DNA of 64,000 nt from Agrypnia vestita. Taxonomy: Eukaryota > Arthropoda > Insecta > Trichoptera > Phryganeidae. Location of the stretch: contig JADDOH010000498.1 of assembly GCA_016648135.1 (NCBI GenBank), forward strand, positions 186,001 to 250,000, read 5' to 3'. The notes below the pieces were generated by a model. That model saw nothing but the letters and a program-made list of their open reading frames with translations, was not told where the DNA came from and made no database searches. Positions 1 to 12,700 of the stretch are shown piece after piece (position 1 is the stretch's first letter; each line of letters begins with the position of its first letter). The position numbers and the translations under genes are program-made.

Positions 1-2
1 TG

Positions 3-212
3 AAAATTTTTAAACCAATTTCTAGTATTTACGATTCGTTCAATCTACAAGATGATTTGCTACGGTTAGATAATTATTGTAAATTAAATAAACTTGATTT
101 GAATCCCTCAAAATGTTCTTGTGTAGTTTTCACACGCAAAAAGAATATAATACCATTTAACTATATACTAAAAGGAGAACAATTAGAAACAGCTACATCT
201 AAAATTAAATAA
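3..212 (+). pseudogene. Non-LTR retrotransposon reverse-transcriptase fragment
   Basis: An open frame enters from the window edge and stops at a TAA at 210-212. The translation has the layout of the segment after the catalytic box of Jockey/CR1-type reverse transcriptases: K-I-F-K-P-I, then L-Q-D-D-L-L-R-L, then N-K-L-D-L-N-P-S-K-C, then V-V-F-T-R. That pattern (duplex of L-Q-x-D-L and L-N-x-x-K-C) is established for this family. The reading frame ends in an AAAT microsatellite (about 205-225), so this is a truncated copy, not a working gene. The 5' part, if any, is outside the window. Confidence 0.75.
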
Positions 213-225
213 ATAAATAAATATT

Positions 226-670
226 CACCAAGTTGTATGCTGATTATGACTCCCTTAACTTTAGTTTGTCAATAATCACCACCCACTTTCATTAGTGCAG
301 ACAAATGTTCTAACAAATACATGTGGACATTGATAATGAATAATAAATACCTACTTCCGAACCTAAAAGTTGTATGAAATATTAAAACGCCCTCAACTAA
401 ATGCAATATTTTTCAGGATATTCTTCTGCAGGAGGTTCGAGCCTGGACTGCCTCAGTCTCATCGTGGAGAGCCTCACGGATCGTTCCAGGACCAAAGATG
501 AAGGATCATAGCGTTACAATAAAACTAACGGCTCTAAACGTTAATACAAATAATGTACTTATTTAAGTTGTAGTGAGACAAATTACTATTTAGCATTGCG
601 GCCGGCTCCCATCTCATTGCCGTAAAGCCATAAAATTGTATCTTAAAAGTTGGCATGTCTTTGCAAGCCT
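226..670. other. No recognised feature
   Basis: AT-rich sequence between an RT fragment and the first MITE. I see no open frame with a family resemblance, no tRNA-like box and no obvious terminal repeat. Confidence 0.5.
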
Positions 671-1097
671 TAGGCTCGGTTGCACCAGCAGAAGTAAATT
701 CGGTTCGAGTAACATACTTACGAGTAACTTTATTCTATAAAACAAACCAAACAAACGTCAAACCATCGCTAAAATAACGCAAAATTAAATGATTCATTTT
801 AATGTTTACAAATTTCAATACAATACAATTCAACAAATATGACACCGACAAAATTCAAATGACAAGTACCTATACGGACAAATGTCACATTTTCAAATCA
901 GCTGTGAGAGGACAGCCATTTTTTTTACCAACGTTTTTACCTTTACCCACCCATCTTGGAGAGTAAAAAAAAGTTACTCATGTATGTACTTCGGCGAGTT
1001 AAATATTTTTACCATAGATGGTGCAACCTGTTTTAATAAAAAAAGTTACTCGAGTAACTTTTTTTACCTTTACTTTAGATGGCGCAACCGGGCCTTA
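671..1097. mobile_element. PIF/Harbinger-like MITE flanked by TTA
   Basis: The left end reads TTA-GGCTCGGTTGCACCA and the right end is its inverted complement, GCGCAACCGGGCC-TTA. Both ends abut TTA, matching the 3-bp TWA target duplication of PIF/Harbinger elements. The interior is AT-rich and repeats the motif AGTTACTCGAGTAAC. The same terminal motif (GGCCGGTTGC...) occurs at 32,367-32,516 and, more diverged, at 27,572 and 43,545, so this is a dispersed family. No transposase is visible, so it is non-autonomous. Confidence 0.6.
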
Positions 1098-1109
1098 GTC
1101 ATGTCATAT

Positions 1110-1897
1110 AGAAAACCCCGTTAATTCGAACCCCTATAATTCGAAAGTCCCAAAATGTTAGTTTCATAGTAGATTTGAAAACCTGGTAATTCGTAATTCG
1201 GAATGATTTTGAACCCCTTGTGCCAAAAATCAATATATTATAGTTCACATTTATTTTTTCTTAAAATTTGACAAAAATTCAAAATATATTTCAATTTTTT
1301 TCGCAAATGAGAACAACAATATGTCAATAGCGGCTACTTTAGTAACAGAAATGTCCCAATTTTTGTATCAACATAATAAATGTTGTGTTTTCAAAGTGAT
1401 TTCTTGAAATATGACAAAATACAGACGTTTTTCAGAATATCAATGCCTTTTTTCACGAGTTTTGCAATTTTTTTGTACCTTGAATGTTGAATTAACAGGG
1501 TTCTGCATAATTCGAAATGTTTTTTTTTGGGTCCCGTGATTTTCTTTTCTATTGCGAAATTTGCCAAAAATCGAAAAACTCATGAAAAAAGGCATTAACT
1601 TTGTGAATAACATCTATTTTTGCATATTTCAAGAAATAATTTCAAAAATGCAATATTTATTATGCTTATGCAAAGATTTTCTATTACTGAAGTGCCGGAT
1701 ATTGACATATTTGTTGTTCTCACTTGCGAAAATAATCAAAATATTTTTTTTAATTTCGTCAAATATCAAACAAAATTCAAATGATGAATTATCAGGGTAA
1801 ATATATATGAAATTAACGTATCGAGATTGAGTTTTAAAAATTTCTAATTACGGCAAATTACTAAGTATCGGGGTTCGAATTAATGTGGTTTTACTGT
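1110..1897. mobile_element. Pogo/Tigger-type fold-back element
   Basis: The ends resemble the pogo/Tigger terminal repeat: AAAACCCCGTTAATTCGAA at the left and the complement TTCGAATTAATGTGGTTTTACTG at 1,873-1,896 at the right. The interior is one long imperfect palindrome. The block around 1,250-1,430 is the inverted complement of 1,560-1,760, sharing for example GAGAACAACAATATGTCAAT against its complement. A second, shorter family member is at 12,498-12,934. No transposase ORF survives. Confidence 0.65.
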
Positions 1898-3536
1898 GAT
1901 GATCACCAGCCATCTATTTATTAAAACCTATTGAATTAATTACTTAGAATATTAAAACCAATGTGTACCTTATGGAATGTGCAATATAAAATAAAGTATT
2001 TTTTGTAAGAGTGGTCAGTTATTTAAAAAAACTAAAGATCTCCCACAGTGCGCTGGTATGTTTTGTTTTGATACAAAAAAATGAATAATCAAATTAACTT
2101 TACACTTGTATTTGATGTATTGAACTAAAAAGATTCCGCAGTATTCTGAAAATAGCAATCTTTGCTAGTTTGGTATCCCAACTGTTATTGTATAACATTG
2201 TAAAGTTTTTAATTTCGACGGGCTTACATTTGAGAGGTTTAGAATCAATGAATTTGACCAATTAGAAAGCTCTTAAATGTAAACAAACTTTAAGCTTTGG
2301 ATAATAATGGAAGGGTCGTGAGTCAATAAGAATCGTCATTTTTTTATTTATTAGGTTCTTTTAAAACTTATAGTATCTTCTTTGACCGCTCGGGCGGTCT
2401 CAAGAATGCTAGTAACCACGAAAGAAAGGGTGGTACTAAAAAGTTTATACGCACATAGTAATTTCTTTGTCCACAGGGGCTTGATATACAATTATATTAT
2501 TATGTAGTTACAGTTGTATTTAAATTTTGACATTTGACAGATACATCTCTTTCTCTCAAGCATCATCTGGTAAAAACAAACACCGACGTAAAACTACATG
2601 TCGTTTATTTTTATTATTATTCTCGTTTATTAAGTGTTTGGATAACCATCACAAAAATAACACTGCTGTGATTTTCAGGATACATCCGACTGCTTGTAAG
2701 ATAGTCGACGAGGAATGTTTGAAATTAAAATCTCTGATTTATATTTTTTATTTACATAATGCAGTTGCACCCTGTAGTTCTTGAGTGACCACACTCTTGG
2801 TGTGATCTATTGGCTAAAAATAACTAACCATTGATTCATTATAATGCACACTTGAAATTTGATTAAATGAGATTAACTTCAAATCCTACAAAAAGACCCG
2901 ACTATCTGACGTCTGAAATCTTACAGAAAGTAACAAAACATTGCTCACGAGCTCTTAGTGTAAGAAAATATTTCTCACAATTTATTTAGAGTTGAAATAT
3001 TACTAAAACACATTTGATTCCTTTCAAACGAGATTAAATAAAGAATATGTTGATGATACCGAGACAACGCCCATCTCTCAGTGATCTCTTTGGATGACCA
3101 ATGGCATTTATGGTGGAGATGGAACGCCGCCAACACTCGAGTCTCGACCAATGGTAATAACGTCCCCCTCGCCGGCATTAGGTTTGGATTGATTCCAAAA
3201 GATTTTGATACGCTCTAAATTCTATTTCGAATGACGATTCTGATGGCTTTAAAAGATAGTTGTGTCTACATGTCAGCTACGTGGATGATATTTTGTCAAC
3301 TTAAGGGTAATTTATTTGATTTTTACATTTTTTTACAAACCGTATGATAACCAAGTCTCTAAACAAAATTAAATAAAATGTGTCAAGAAATTTAAAATCC
3401 TCGCTTCACGTCGTAAGCGTCACCAGCGCTATAAAGAAAATAATGACACAATACGAAATTTAAAATACAAATATTTAAGTGGTTGATTTGAGAATTCTTC
3501 CATGTAAAAAAACAAGCTGTATATAAAAAGTATGTA
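1898..3536. other. Intergenic, nothing recognised
   Basis: About 1.6 kb of AT-rich DNA beyond the 3' end of the ropporin-like gene. A small perfect stem (GACCGC-tcgg-GCGGTC, near 2,385-2,400) is the only local structure I noticed. Short open frames here show no family resemblance. Confidence 0.5.
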
Positions 3537-3542
3537 TTTATT
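3537..3542 (-). terminator. Possible poly(A) signal of the ropporin-like gene
   Basis: TTTATT on the plus strand reads AATAAA on the minus strand, about 190 bases beyond the TGA stop at 3,730-3,732. It is the nearest canonical hexamer I found. The surrounding DNA is very AT-rich, so a chance match is possible. Confidence 0.35.
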
Positions 3543-3729
3543 ATGTTTGATAATACTGATATGCCATACTATATATTGATATATTATGGCTGTTATATTA
3601 TATAACAATTATAATCAGGAAATAAGAAAAAAATATATTTTCATCAGAAACAAAATAAACTTTAGATATTTCATATTATATTAATTACCAACGTGTTTCT
3701 GTCAGACAAATTGGGGAATGAGACCAGAC

Positions 3730-6700
3730 TCAGCCGACAGAGCCGTTCCTCTCTAGCGGCGGACAGAGGCAGTGACGAATGTCGCGAGGCATGAACATGT
3801 CGCACTGATCGGCCCCGGTCTCTCGCACATACTTGACCACCTCTTCCACCATAGCGGGGTGCACGGCGGGGCCGATGCCCAGCTTTCCGGGGACAACAAT
3901 AACCTGGAACAGACAAAAGCTCCGGAGGTGAAAATAGCAACAAATAAGGAAAGATAAAAAAAATCAAAAAGGGGAATCCACATCAATCCTGCTGGTCACA
4001 GTCAAGGTTTTACTTAATATCGCTTGTACAATGCAAAATATCAACAATGAACTGTCTCGTTTGCACCGTGCCTGAGCAAAGAGAGGTTGTATCCTCATGG
4101 AAAGAATCCAGAAAATACAACATAAAACCATTGAAATCTGATGTAACAAATATATTTTACTGCACAACTTGACTGCAGGAGTATACCAGGGTTCAATTTG
4201 ATACCAGGGTCAGTGAGCCATCTCTAGGGGAAACAATTCTCCACTACGAGGAATATGAGCGTGACAGGAAGAGGAATACGGGGGATCTTGGTGAGATCGC
4301 TATACATACAAATATGTAAAAATAAAATAAGCATTCAGCACTTACCTCAGGAATGTGCGTGTCTTTCTCTTCTGCCACAAGTTCATAAAAACTCTGGAAA
4401 AAATCTCCCAGAATAGGATTCACCACACCCTTGGCATCGGCGTGGATCTGTTAAAATGACACAAATTACCAAGCCTTTTCTCCTTGCTTCTACTTTTCAT
4501 ATAGTTGTACAGAAATGTGAAAATACTATTTGCATCAATTAATTATGTGCTCGTTCTATTGTGTACCCGGAGATGATATATATTGTCGCGAAAGTCTAAT
4601 TGCACATTATCCAAGTCTCTCGTTGGTCCACATGAATTTAGAATCAACTGGTCTATTATCATAATCACTAGGAATATGAAGAAACTACTAGAACATTCTC
4701 ACTGCACAATCAACTTTTTGTATAAAAGGCAAGTGGGCATGTACGTGGAATAACTGCGCGACATAGAAGACTGTGGTCGAAAGCGAACTGTGCGAGTGAA
4801 TAAGTGAATAAGTGACGATAAATTTGAAGAGTACCTAACAGGCATTTGGAAAAAAGTGCGACCTTTGTGTGTTTTTGTGTGAATTAAAGAACTGTGCTTC
4901 AGTAAAATACATGTCCATTGACTTTGTGTAATAATTTTTAATGTTTCATTTGCCTCCCAAGGCCATGACCTCTTGACAAAATTATACCATAGTTAAATAT
5001 TAAATGCGCGCAAAGCATATGTATAATATTGTAGATTTGATGACAGTTTTCCTATGACAAATATATTTTCTCTATATGCCATTGTTTTCAAATAGTCTCA
5101 AATTTCAAATAGTTTCAAATAGTTTTCAAATAGCTCTGTAAAATATAAATTTAAAAAAAATGAGCTTTAACCAGAAACCTCTGTTACTGGGTGAGCGTTT
5201 CACATTTACACCAAAAATATCAAAAATATATCATCTTATAGACCTCTTTCCACTTAAGAAAGACAATCGAGTTAGTACGTGTAAGCTGTGCATAAGACGC
5301 ACATTGTTAGGTTGTGTTGGTGTTTATACCGGTGAACTGGTATAAACACCAATACAGCGAAACAATATGCGCTGTACGCAAGATTTACACACACTAATTC
5401 GATTGTCTTTTTTAAATCGAAAGAGGTCTACATAATCACATTTTTGTGATTTTTTGGTGTAAACTCATACATCGATAGCAGAGCGGTTTCGCGGACAAGT
5501 TTTTTACAGACAGATTATTTCGGACACAGATTATTTCAAATAAAAAACTTATTTAATCATATTAGGTCGGGTTAGCACATGTAATATTTTTTGTCCAGAA
5601 TAATATGTCTGGAATATTTAATATCCGGTAAAATCACCAAACTGCACACAACCACTGTTACCCAATATATTTTCTTGCCCAACACCCACCCTTACCCAAC
5701 ATATTTACTTCTTACACTGATAATAATTCACACTCAGCTCTCTAAAGATGTATTTTTTGATTTGTACACAAAATTTTAGCCTGATGAAGGAGGATCTTAC
5801 ATCCTGTTTCTCCGGGCGTTGGACCATTATAAGAATCTCTCTCTCCACGGCCTCCGCAATAATCTCCCCACTCTTAACTGTCAGCTCTTTTCCTCCAATC
5901 TTGTCTGAAAGGAAATAACTAGTGATTTTCAAAGCGTTATTTTAACCTGTTACTTTTATCACATACAATTTTTACAATCAGATACAAATCACAGTCACTG
6001 TGGTACTATACCACAGTGACTGTGATTTGTATCTGATTGTAAAAATTGTAGGATTTGTATATACAATCAGATACAAATCATAGGATTTGTATATACAATC
6101 AGATACAAATCATAGGATTTGTATATACAATCAGATACAAATCATAGGATTTGTATCTGATTGTATCGATGATTATTAACTGGGATATTACTGACGTCTA
6201 GTATCGCTAGTTGCCCGTCGAATCGCGAAAAATCAGTTGACAATCATCGATACATTCAGATACAAAAAATTGTGTAACCAGTTGTCACTATAAATGACGG
6301 TCACTCAAGATCTGTTATTCTTTTTATATTGCAGCTCAACGTGACACATGTAAGTAAATACGAGTTCATATAAAGTGACCAAAGGCATCTGAACGTGGAT
6401 ACCGATGCTGACTGCTACAGATTAAGGAAATAAAGTCAAATTCTCATGGCATCAGTAAACTTCACACTTGATTAAGGCGATCGTCCAGCAAAGTGAGCGA
6501 ATATAACAATTTTTCTCGTATCGTCTCTTTCATTTTTATCACATTTTTGTATGGAAATATATCATTTTAAAATTTATTCATCAGGTCACATATATCATTA
6601 ATACGGATATCTGGTTAAAATGACACAAACTAAATTATACAATTAATTAATAAATTACCAAACCTACGAAGATTTAAAAATGAAGAAAATTGCTCCACTT

Positions 6701-9700
6701 GTGGGCCGTTTATGACTGAATGGCCTCGTGAAATGTCTTTTTTTTTCAATAATATTACAAAGTAAGCGATTATCTTAAACGTGTTACAGTTATTTCAAAA
6801 TCTGTTAGTTTGTTTACTTACGATTTATGTTTAAAAAAACACTTTTTTTTAAAAAAATTTTTTGTGTGGGGTTTTTTCTCAGGAGGCCATTCAGTCATAA
6901 ACGGCCCACAAAGTGGAGCAATTTTCTTTTTTTTTTAAATATCATAGGTTTGGTAATTTATTGATTAATTATATAAATTATTTTGTGTAATTTTAACCAG
7001 ATATCCGTATTAAGAAAACATGTAACCTGATAAAAAAAATTTAAAATGATATATTTCCACACGAAAATTTAATAAAAAATGAAAGAGAAGATATGAGAAA
7101 AAATTGTGAAATTTGCTCACTCGATGCATCGACACATGACGATCTCATTAAGGAAAGACAGATAATTACCAGCATCATATGTCAGCATTTTAGTTTTCTC
7201 TGCCAAGTCTTCGATAGACTCGATAGCATCCATGAAAGCATTCACCTTCTTTTCTTGATTTATCTCCAACTGCAATGTGGAATTACACTACATTTCAGAT
7301 GATCCTCAAGTACTTGCAGCGCTAACGGGTGAACTGCGGAGTTGATTAGACAATACATTGTGCGGTTGTATGTAAACAATTTGAATAAACATTACAATGA
7401 GATCAAATGTGTAGAGTTTGATAAACCATATAACACAAAACCATATTCCGCCTGGGAATGCAGTGATGGGGTTTCAGGTGGAGTACTATATGTTCTAGTA
7501 ATTACTCCTGTTTATTACAACAATATGTTTTGCTGCCGGCCGAGCGTTCTAGAGCCTGTCTATCGAAAGCGTGACCCGGGAATTGAAGAGCCCGGTGCGC
7601 CAGAGTGTCCCTGGTTTTATGTGCTCGCCTCCCCCACTACACCAGCGCCTTGGGCGAGTGGCGAGCATACAAAAACATCACATATTTGTTATTACTCTCA
7701 AATTTAATTTACGTATTGCTTATATAAGATTTTTAACCTACCAACCAACTGTTTCTAATTGAACTATACTGTGCGATTTTGCATAGTGGAATATATCCAA
7801 AATATATATGGAACTATAATATATATGTTCCATAATATATATATATAGAACCATAATATATGTACATGGTTCCATAATATATATGGAACTCAAATCATTA
7901 CAGAAGCCTGTATACTTGTGATAGCACCTACTCACTGAGTTGAAACAGGACATGTTTGTACCTGCTCTATGATTGCTTCCCTCTCCTTAACTGAAACATC
8001 CAACTTTGGTTTAATTGGTTTTTCTTCCTTCTCTTCACCATCTTCCCCCTTTGCTGACCCTTGTTCTGAGCCTTCCTCCCGTTGGATTCCTTCCTCTTCT
8101 TTTTCTTCTTCCTTTACTTTGTCCAGCTGTTCGTCCGATTTTTCTTCCTCATTTTCCTCCATCGTTACTTCACCGTCCTCTTGTTGAACTGTAAAGTAAT
8201 ACATTTATGTATCTGTTTCTACACTCCCCGATTTAATTGAATAAAAATAAATGTTGACAAACATATTTTCAAATACAAATACATACAAAACTCATATCTC
8301 ACGCACCAACGTTTGGATGAATCAAAGATTATAAATAATGTTTACAAATATCTTACTTCACTTTTTAAATGAAATGAACATACCAGATTGTTTGCTTTCA
8401 CCGGAAGCAACACTGAGTGATTCGATCTTCTCTCCGTCTTCGGAGAACACTCTCAGCATCACACCGTGGTCTCTGTTAAGCTGGGGAATTCCTAAAAAGT
8501 AATTAAAATTAAATTAAGATTCCAGGAGCCCACAGGCTGAATCTTTTTAGTGCCTACAAGCCTAACCTAACCTAACCTAACCCAACTAACGCGTACTATA
8601 AACAATGAATTGTACCAATAAAGTTGGACAACAAGCAACTGATCTAGATTAAAGATCAATTAAACAATGAAACAAATAGTTATCATCCGCTACAATACGA
8701 TGATATACAAGATGATGATAAAACACAAGATGCTCATAAAAAGTATTTTAAACCATATTTGATATGAGATGACCATAAAACACAAGAACTGCTCGTAAAA
8801 AGTATTTTAAGCCATAATTGATAATTACCCGCTTCTCCTTCCACAGTTTCTTCTGTACCACTTACCGGTACAGCCATATCATCATCAATAATGGTCTCCT
8901 TGCTCACCAGAGCTTCTTCTTTCACCTCTGTCGAGGTCTCCTCGGGCTGATCAGGTTGCTCGAGCTCCTCAAACTGTTCGGCAGATTTCTCGAGTTCTTT
9001 CGATTCTTCTTCTATTTCTGTTTCCTCCAGAGCCTCGCTTTCTGCTTTTTCCACTGATTCTTCAGATTTTTTTGGCAAATCTAAATCCTCGCTTAACGGC
9101 TCTTCCAGCTTTTGGGTGCCGCTCGCTATTTCCTCCACTTTAACTTCTGCGCTTTTGATTTCCTCTTCCTTTGGCTAAAAATATAAATTGTATGTGTGTA
9201 ATTATAAAAGCTTGGAAAAATGCAACATGTTTTTTTTTTAGAAATAAGAAATAAATTAGCATTTAATTGGTGTGAATATAGATTTTTTTAGTTTAGTGAT
9301 AGCACTAAACATATGGCGATATTAACCTTTTAAATGCCAGGGGTTTAAAAAAAAATTACTTAACACACTATTTAATGGTGGGTTTCACTACAAAACTATA
9401 AGGTTTAATCATCTGTAAAATGCTAGGAATTATCTTCCATACCTAGATTGACTTTGAATACACGACAGTGAAAATCGTTTTTAATCCTGTCTCTGCAAGG
9501 TCGATATGTGAGTGTAATCCAGCACATGATTTGGCGCGTAAACACGCTCATAGCATTTAAAGGGTTACAAAATATTTTACAAAAATTAGGTGTTACGGTG
9601 GGTTGTTGGAACAGTTAGTGTAACATGAATATGATAGAATTTCAATATTTTAATGTAGAAATAATAGAAATAAAGAAAACAAACTAACGCTAACAGTTTC

Positions 9701-12700
9701 TAGCTCTTCTGATGAGGTAGTCGCTAAACAAACAGAAAACAAAACAATATTAATAAACAAACAAAGAAAACAATACAATATTAACAAACAAACAAAAATA
9801 TTAATAAACAAAATGAAATAAGACAAAAATTCTAATTAAATTGGGAAGAAGGAAAAGGAATATGGAATGAGTACTGATTGCTGGAGGTGGGGCATGCGGA
9901 TCCGTGAACTTCTCCCTCGGCGCCTGGGTCACGAGGGCCAGATTCCTCGACACCTTCCCGCCTTTCACCTGTACGGGCTCTCCCAGAATGTGATTGGTTT
10001 CCCACACAGAAGACTCCTCGGTCCACCCCTTCAACTTGGGTATCCAACGCTAATAGAAAACTTTAATATGTTCATACTGTCTGTGAGCACGCCACATCAT
10101 ATCGCATATTTCTAACAAATTAATGTATACTGTAGACAGCAATTCTTTCTCCACTTTAACCTCCTCACATTAATCTTCAAGTTTGAGTTTTCTGGGATAT
10201 TCTGCGTATTTCTACGACCTTTCTGGCCGACGTTTTGGATCCCATTGCACAACACATCAGCCCTGATGATAGACCCTGCAAAGGGGTCTGAAACGTCAGC
10301 CAGAAAGGTCATAGAAACACAGCAAATTATCCCAGAAAACTCAAACTAGAAGATTCTGAATGGCTGTGCAAACTTAAAACCATCCTCACATTGAGTTTTC
10401 CTTATGTTTAAAAAAATTATACACAAATTTCAAAACCGAATAAGTCAAATAATAATTAAAGTAGCTATATTCTTAAAAGATAAGGTTGATATATTGGCGG
10501 TAAAGTACCAGGCTAATGTGGTGTAATTGATAACATACCTGCCGGTTGGAATGCTGGTAGCAGCCCAAAATATTTTTTCGTTGATTTAATTTTTCTGCAT
10601 GTCTTTCTAACTGATTAATACAATTTGGTTTTACAAATTTGACAGTTCAATTAACTGCGTATAGTTGAACCTTGCCTTGCAAGTAATTTGCGGTCTGCTA
10701 ATATTTTGCGAGACAAGAAAACGATTTTAGTAAATGCCTACTCTATAAATGAGGTAGGTCTCGTTACACGACTAAACATATTAATATCATTGATTTGTTT
10801 TTAACTCTTAAAAGACTGTGCTAAAAAAAAACTTTGGGGACGGTGGAGTAACACAGCGTTACCTGATTAAAAATCGGCATAGTTTTTAATATGTGAAAAA
10901 ATACAATACAGATAAGACTTTTAAAAGGTCCCTTTATATAATTATGTAAGGTAAACATACATATTTGAATTATTTTAGTAAATTATTATAAAAGTATGGC
11001 AAATCGAATTTGCGTGCGCTTCCGCCGATGTTTCATTGGCAACTGAATACAACGAAGCGGTCGCCAGCTCGCTTCAGTCGCCTGCACTCCTTCTTTGTCT
11101 AACACATGTTACCCGACTCTACCGTACTCTTTCTATATTGTTTTGCTTTCGCCGAAACCCAAGCAACCGCCATCTCTGTCCTACATGAAATGTATGGTAT
11201 TATCGTGCTCTTTCTTGCTCGATTTAACTGCGATGTACAATATTCTGCTCTCTCTTGCACACTGGCCGAAAATACGAGAGTAATGAATAAATATTTTTTA
11301 ATTAAAAAATCCGTACATTCCTAACAGTTTAATTTAGTAATTTTGGTGTGAAAATGTCTATTCGATGATTACAAAAAATGTGACGTTTTAGTTTTCGTAA
11401 ATAAGGTAGATATTTCATTTTTGTATCACAGGTAGACCTACGTTACATCACCGACACACAGGAGTTAATAAACATATTTTCATCTTTTAAATTTAGAAAA
11501 CAATTAAACTTATAGACAATCAGGCTCTGCGGATGAAACGTTTTTTATAACACATAAAGTAAAAAATAGATAGAAAATCCTCAAATGCTTAGATAGGAAT
11601 CCAGATGCCACTTATTGAAAAAATCTAATTGTAAATGATTTAGGATTTAAATCATTTTCACTAAGCGTTCCTACTACCTACAAATTATTTATTTTTTTGA
11701 GTATTATAGATCTTTTCATTTAAGCTTGCAATTGAGTTAGTGTGGGTACAGTGCGTAAGGCGCGCATTGTTTATTGAGTTAGTGTGGGTACAGTGCGTAA
11801 TACGCGTAAATGCTAGAGGGACGTATCAGTAAACTTAACACAACGAACAATGCGCGTATTACGCACTGTACCCACACTAACTCAATTGCAAGCCTATATA
11901 AAAAGATCTATAAGTATGGTTTGTATTATGTAATGTCACAATTATCACAGCAACTGGTAAAAGAGCAATTTATGGTTGCAACTGTGGGGAAAATGAATTA
12001 TGTGGATGTGTACAGTGTACTCAACAAAATACATACCTCCGAATTCTTTAGTAAGGGAATAATGATTTCTTCTTCCTCTTCTTCCTTTATGGCCATTTCT
12101 TTTTTAGTAGCTTCATTTGCCATGTACACATCTGGAAGAAAATACAAAATGGATTCAAGAACAATGAATAGCTTGCTAAAGAACTGTTCTTAAAAACCCC
12201 ACACACTCTTCCAGTCACATATTGGACCAACTGTCCCACTACCTATAAAACTTCATTTTTGTTGAGAAACAAAGAAATGTATTTTTATAGTTTTGTTATA
12301 AACATAACAAATTAAATACATGTGGAGTGGGGGAGTACTGGCCATTATTTTTACGCAGATATATATTTTGGAAAAAACACTGAAATAAAATATTTATGTG
12401 ACAGAATATTATGTTGTATTATAACCTGAATAATACGGTAATAACTGTAATAGAAATAATATTATAAGATTATATCTTTAACTATTTTTTTCAAATACAG
12501 CAAAACCTCGTTAACTGGAAATTCAAGGGACCCATAAAAAACATATCGAATTATACGGACCCCCGTTATTCGAAATTCAAGATATAAAAAAAATTGATAT
12601 TGCAAAATTCGTCAAAAAATAAAAACTGTATTTTCACATATTTCAATAAATTATTTCAAAAACACAATATTTATTATGCTAATACGAAGATCACACATTT

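Noticed and set aside
3671..3986. Membrane protein or R/G-rich protein in the other minus-strand frames of the last exon
   Set aside because: Only the frame giving VVPGKLGIGPAVHP continues the upstream exons in phase. The others are shadows.
5780..5800. Hammerhead at the CTGATGA near 5,781
   Set aside because: No complementary stem II or GAAA at the right distance.
5968..6170. CRISPR array
   Set aside because: Repeats are contiguous without unique spacers, occur in a eukaryotic intron and belong to a palindromic MITE.
7932..8204. Separate small acidic protein gene (MEENEEEKSDEQ...)
   Set aside because: It is exon 10 of the ropporin-like gene, with matching acceptor, donor and phases. The apparent ends are intron sequence.
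8734..9138. Stand-alone glutamate-rich ORF
   Set aside because: It is exon 8 of the same gene read through into introns at both ends.
9705..9723. Hammerhead at TCTGATGAGG near 9,709
   Set aside because: It is within exon 7 of the ropporin-like gene (complement of T-S-S-E-E codons) and lacks a paired stem II and GAAA.
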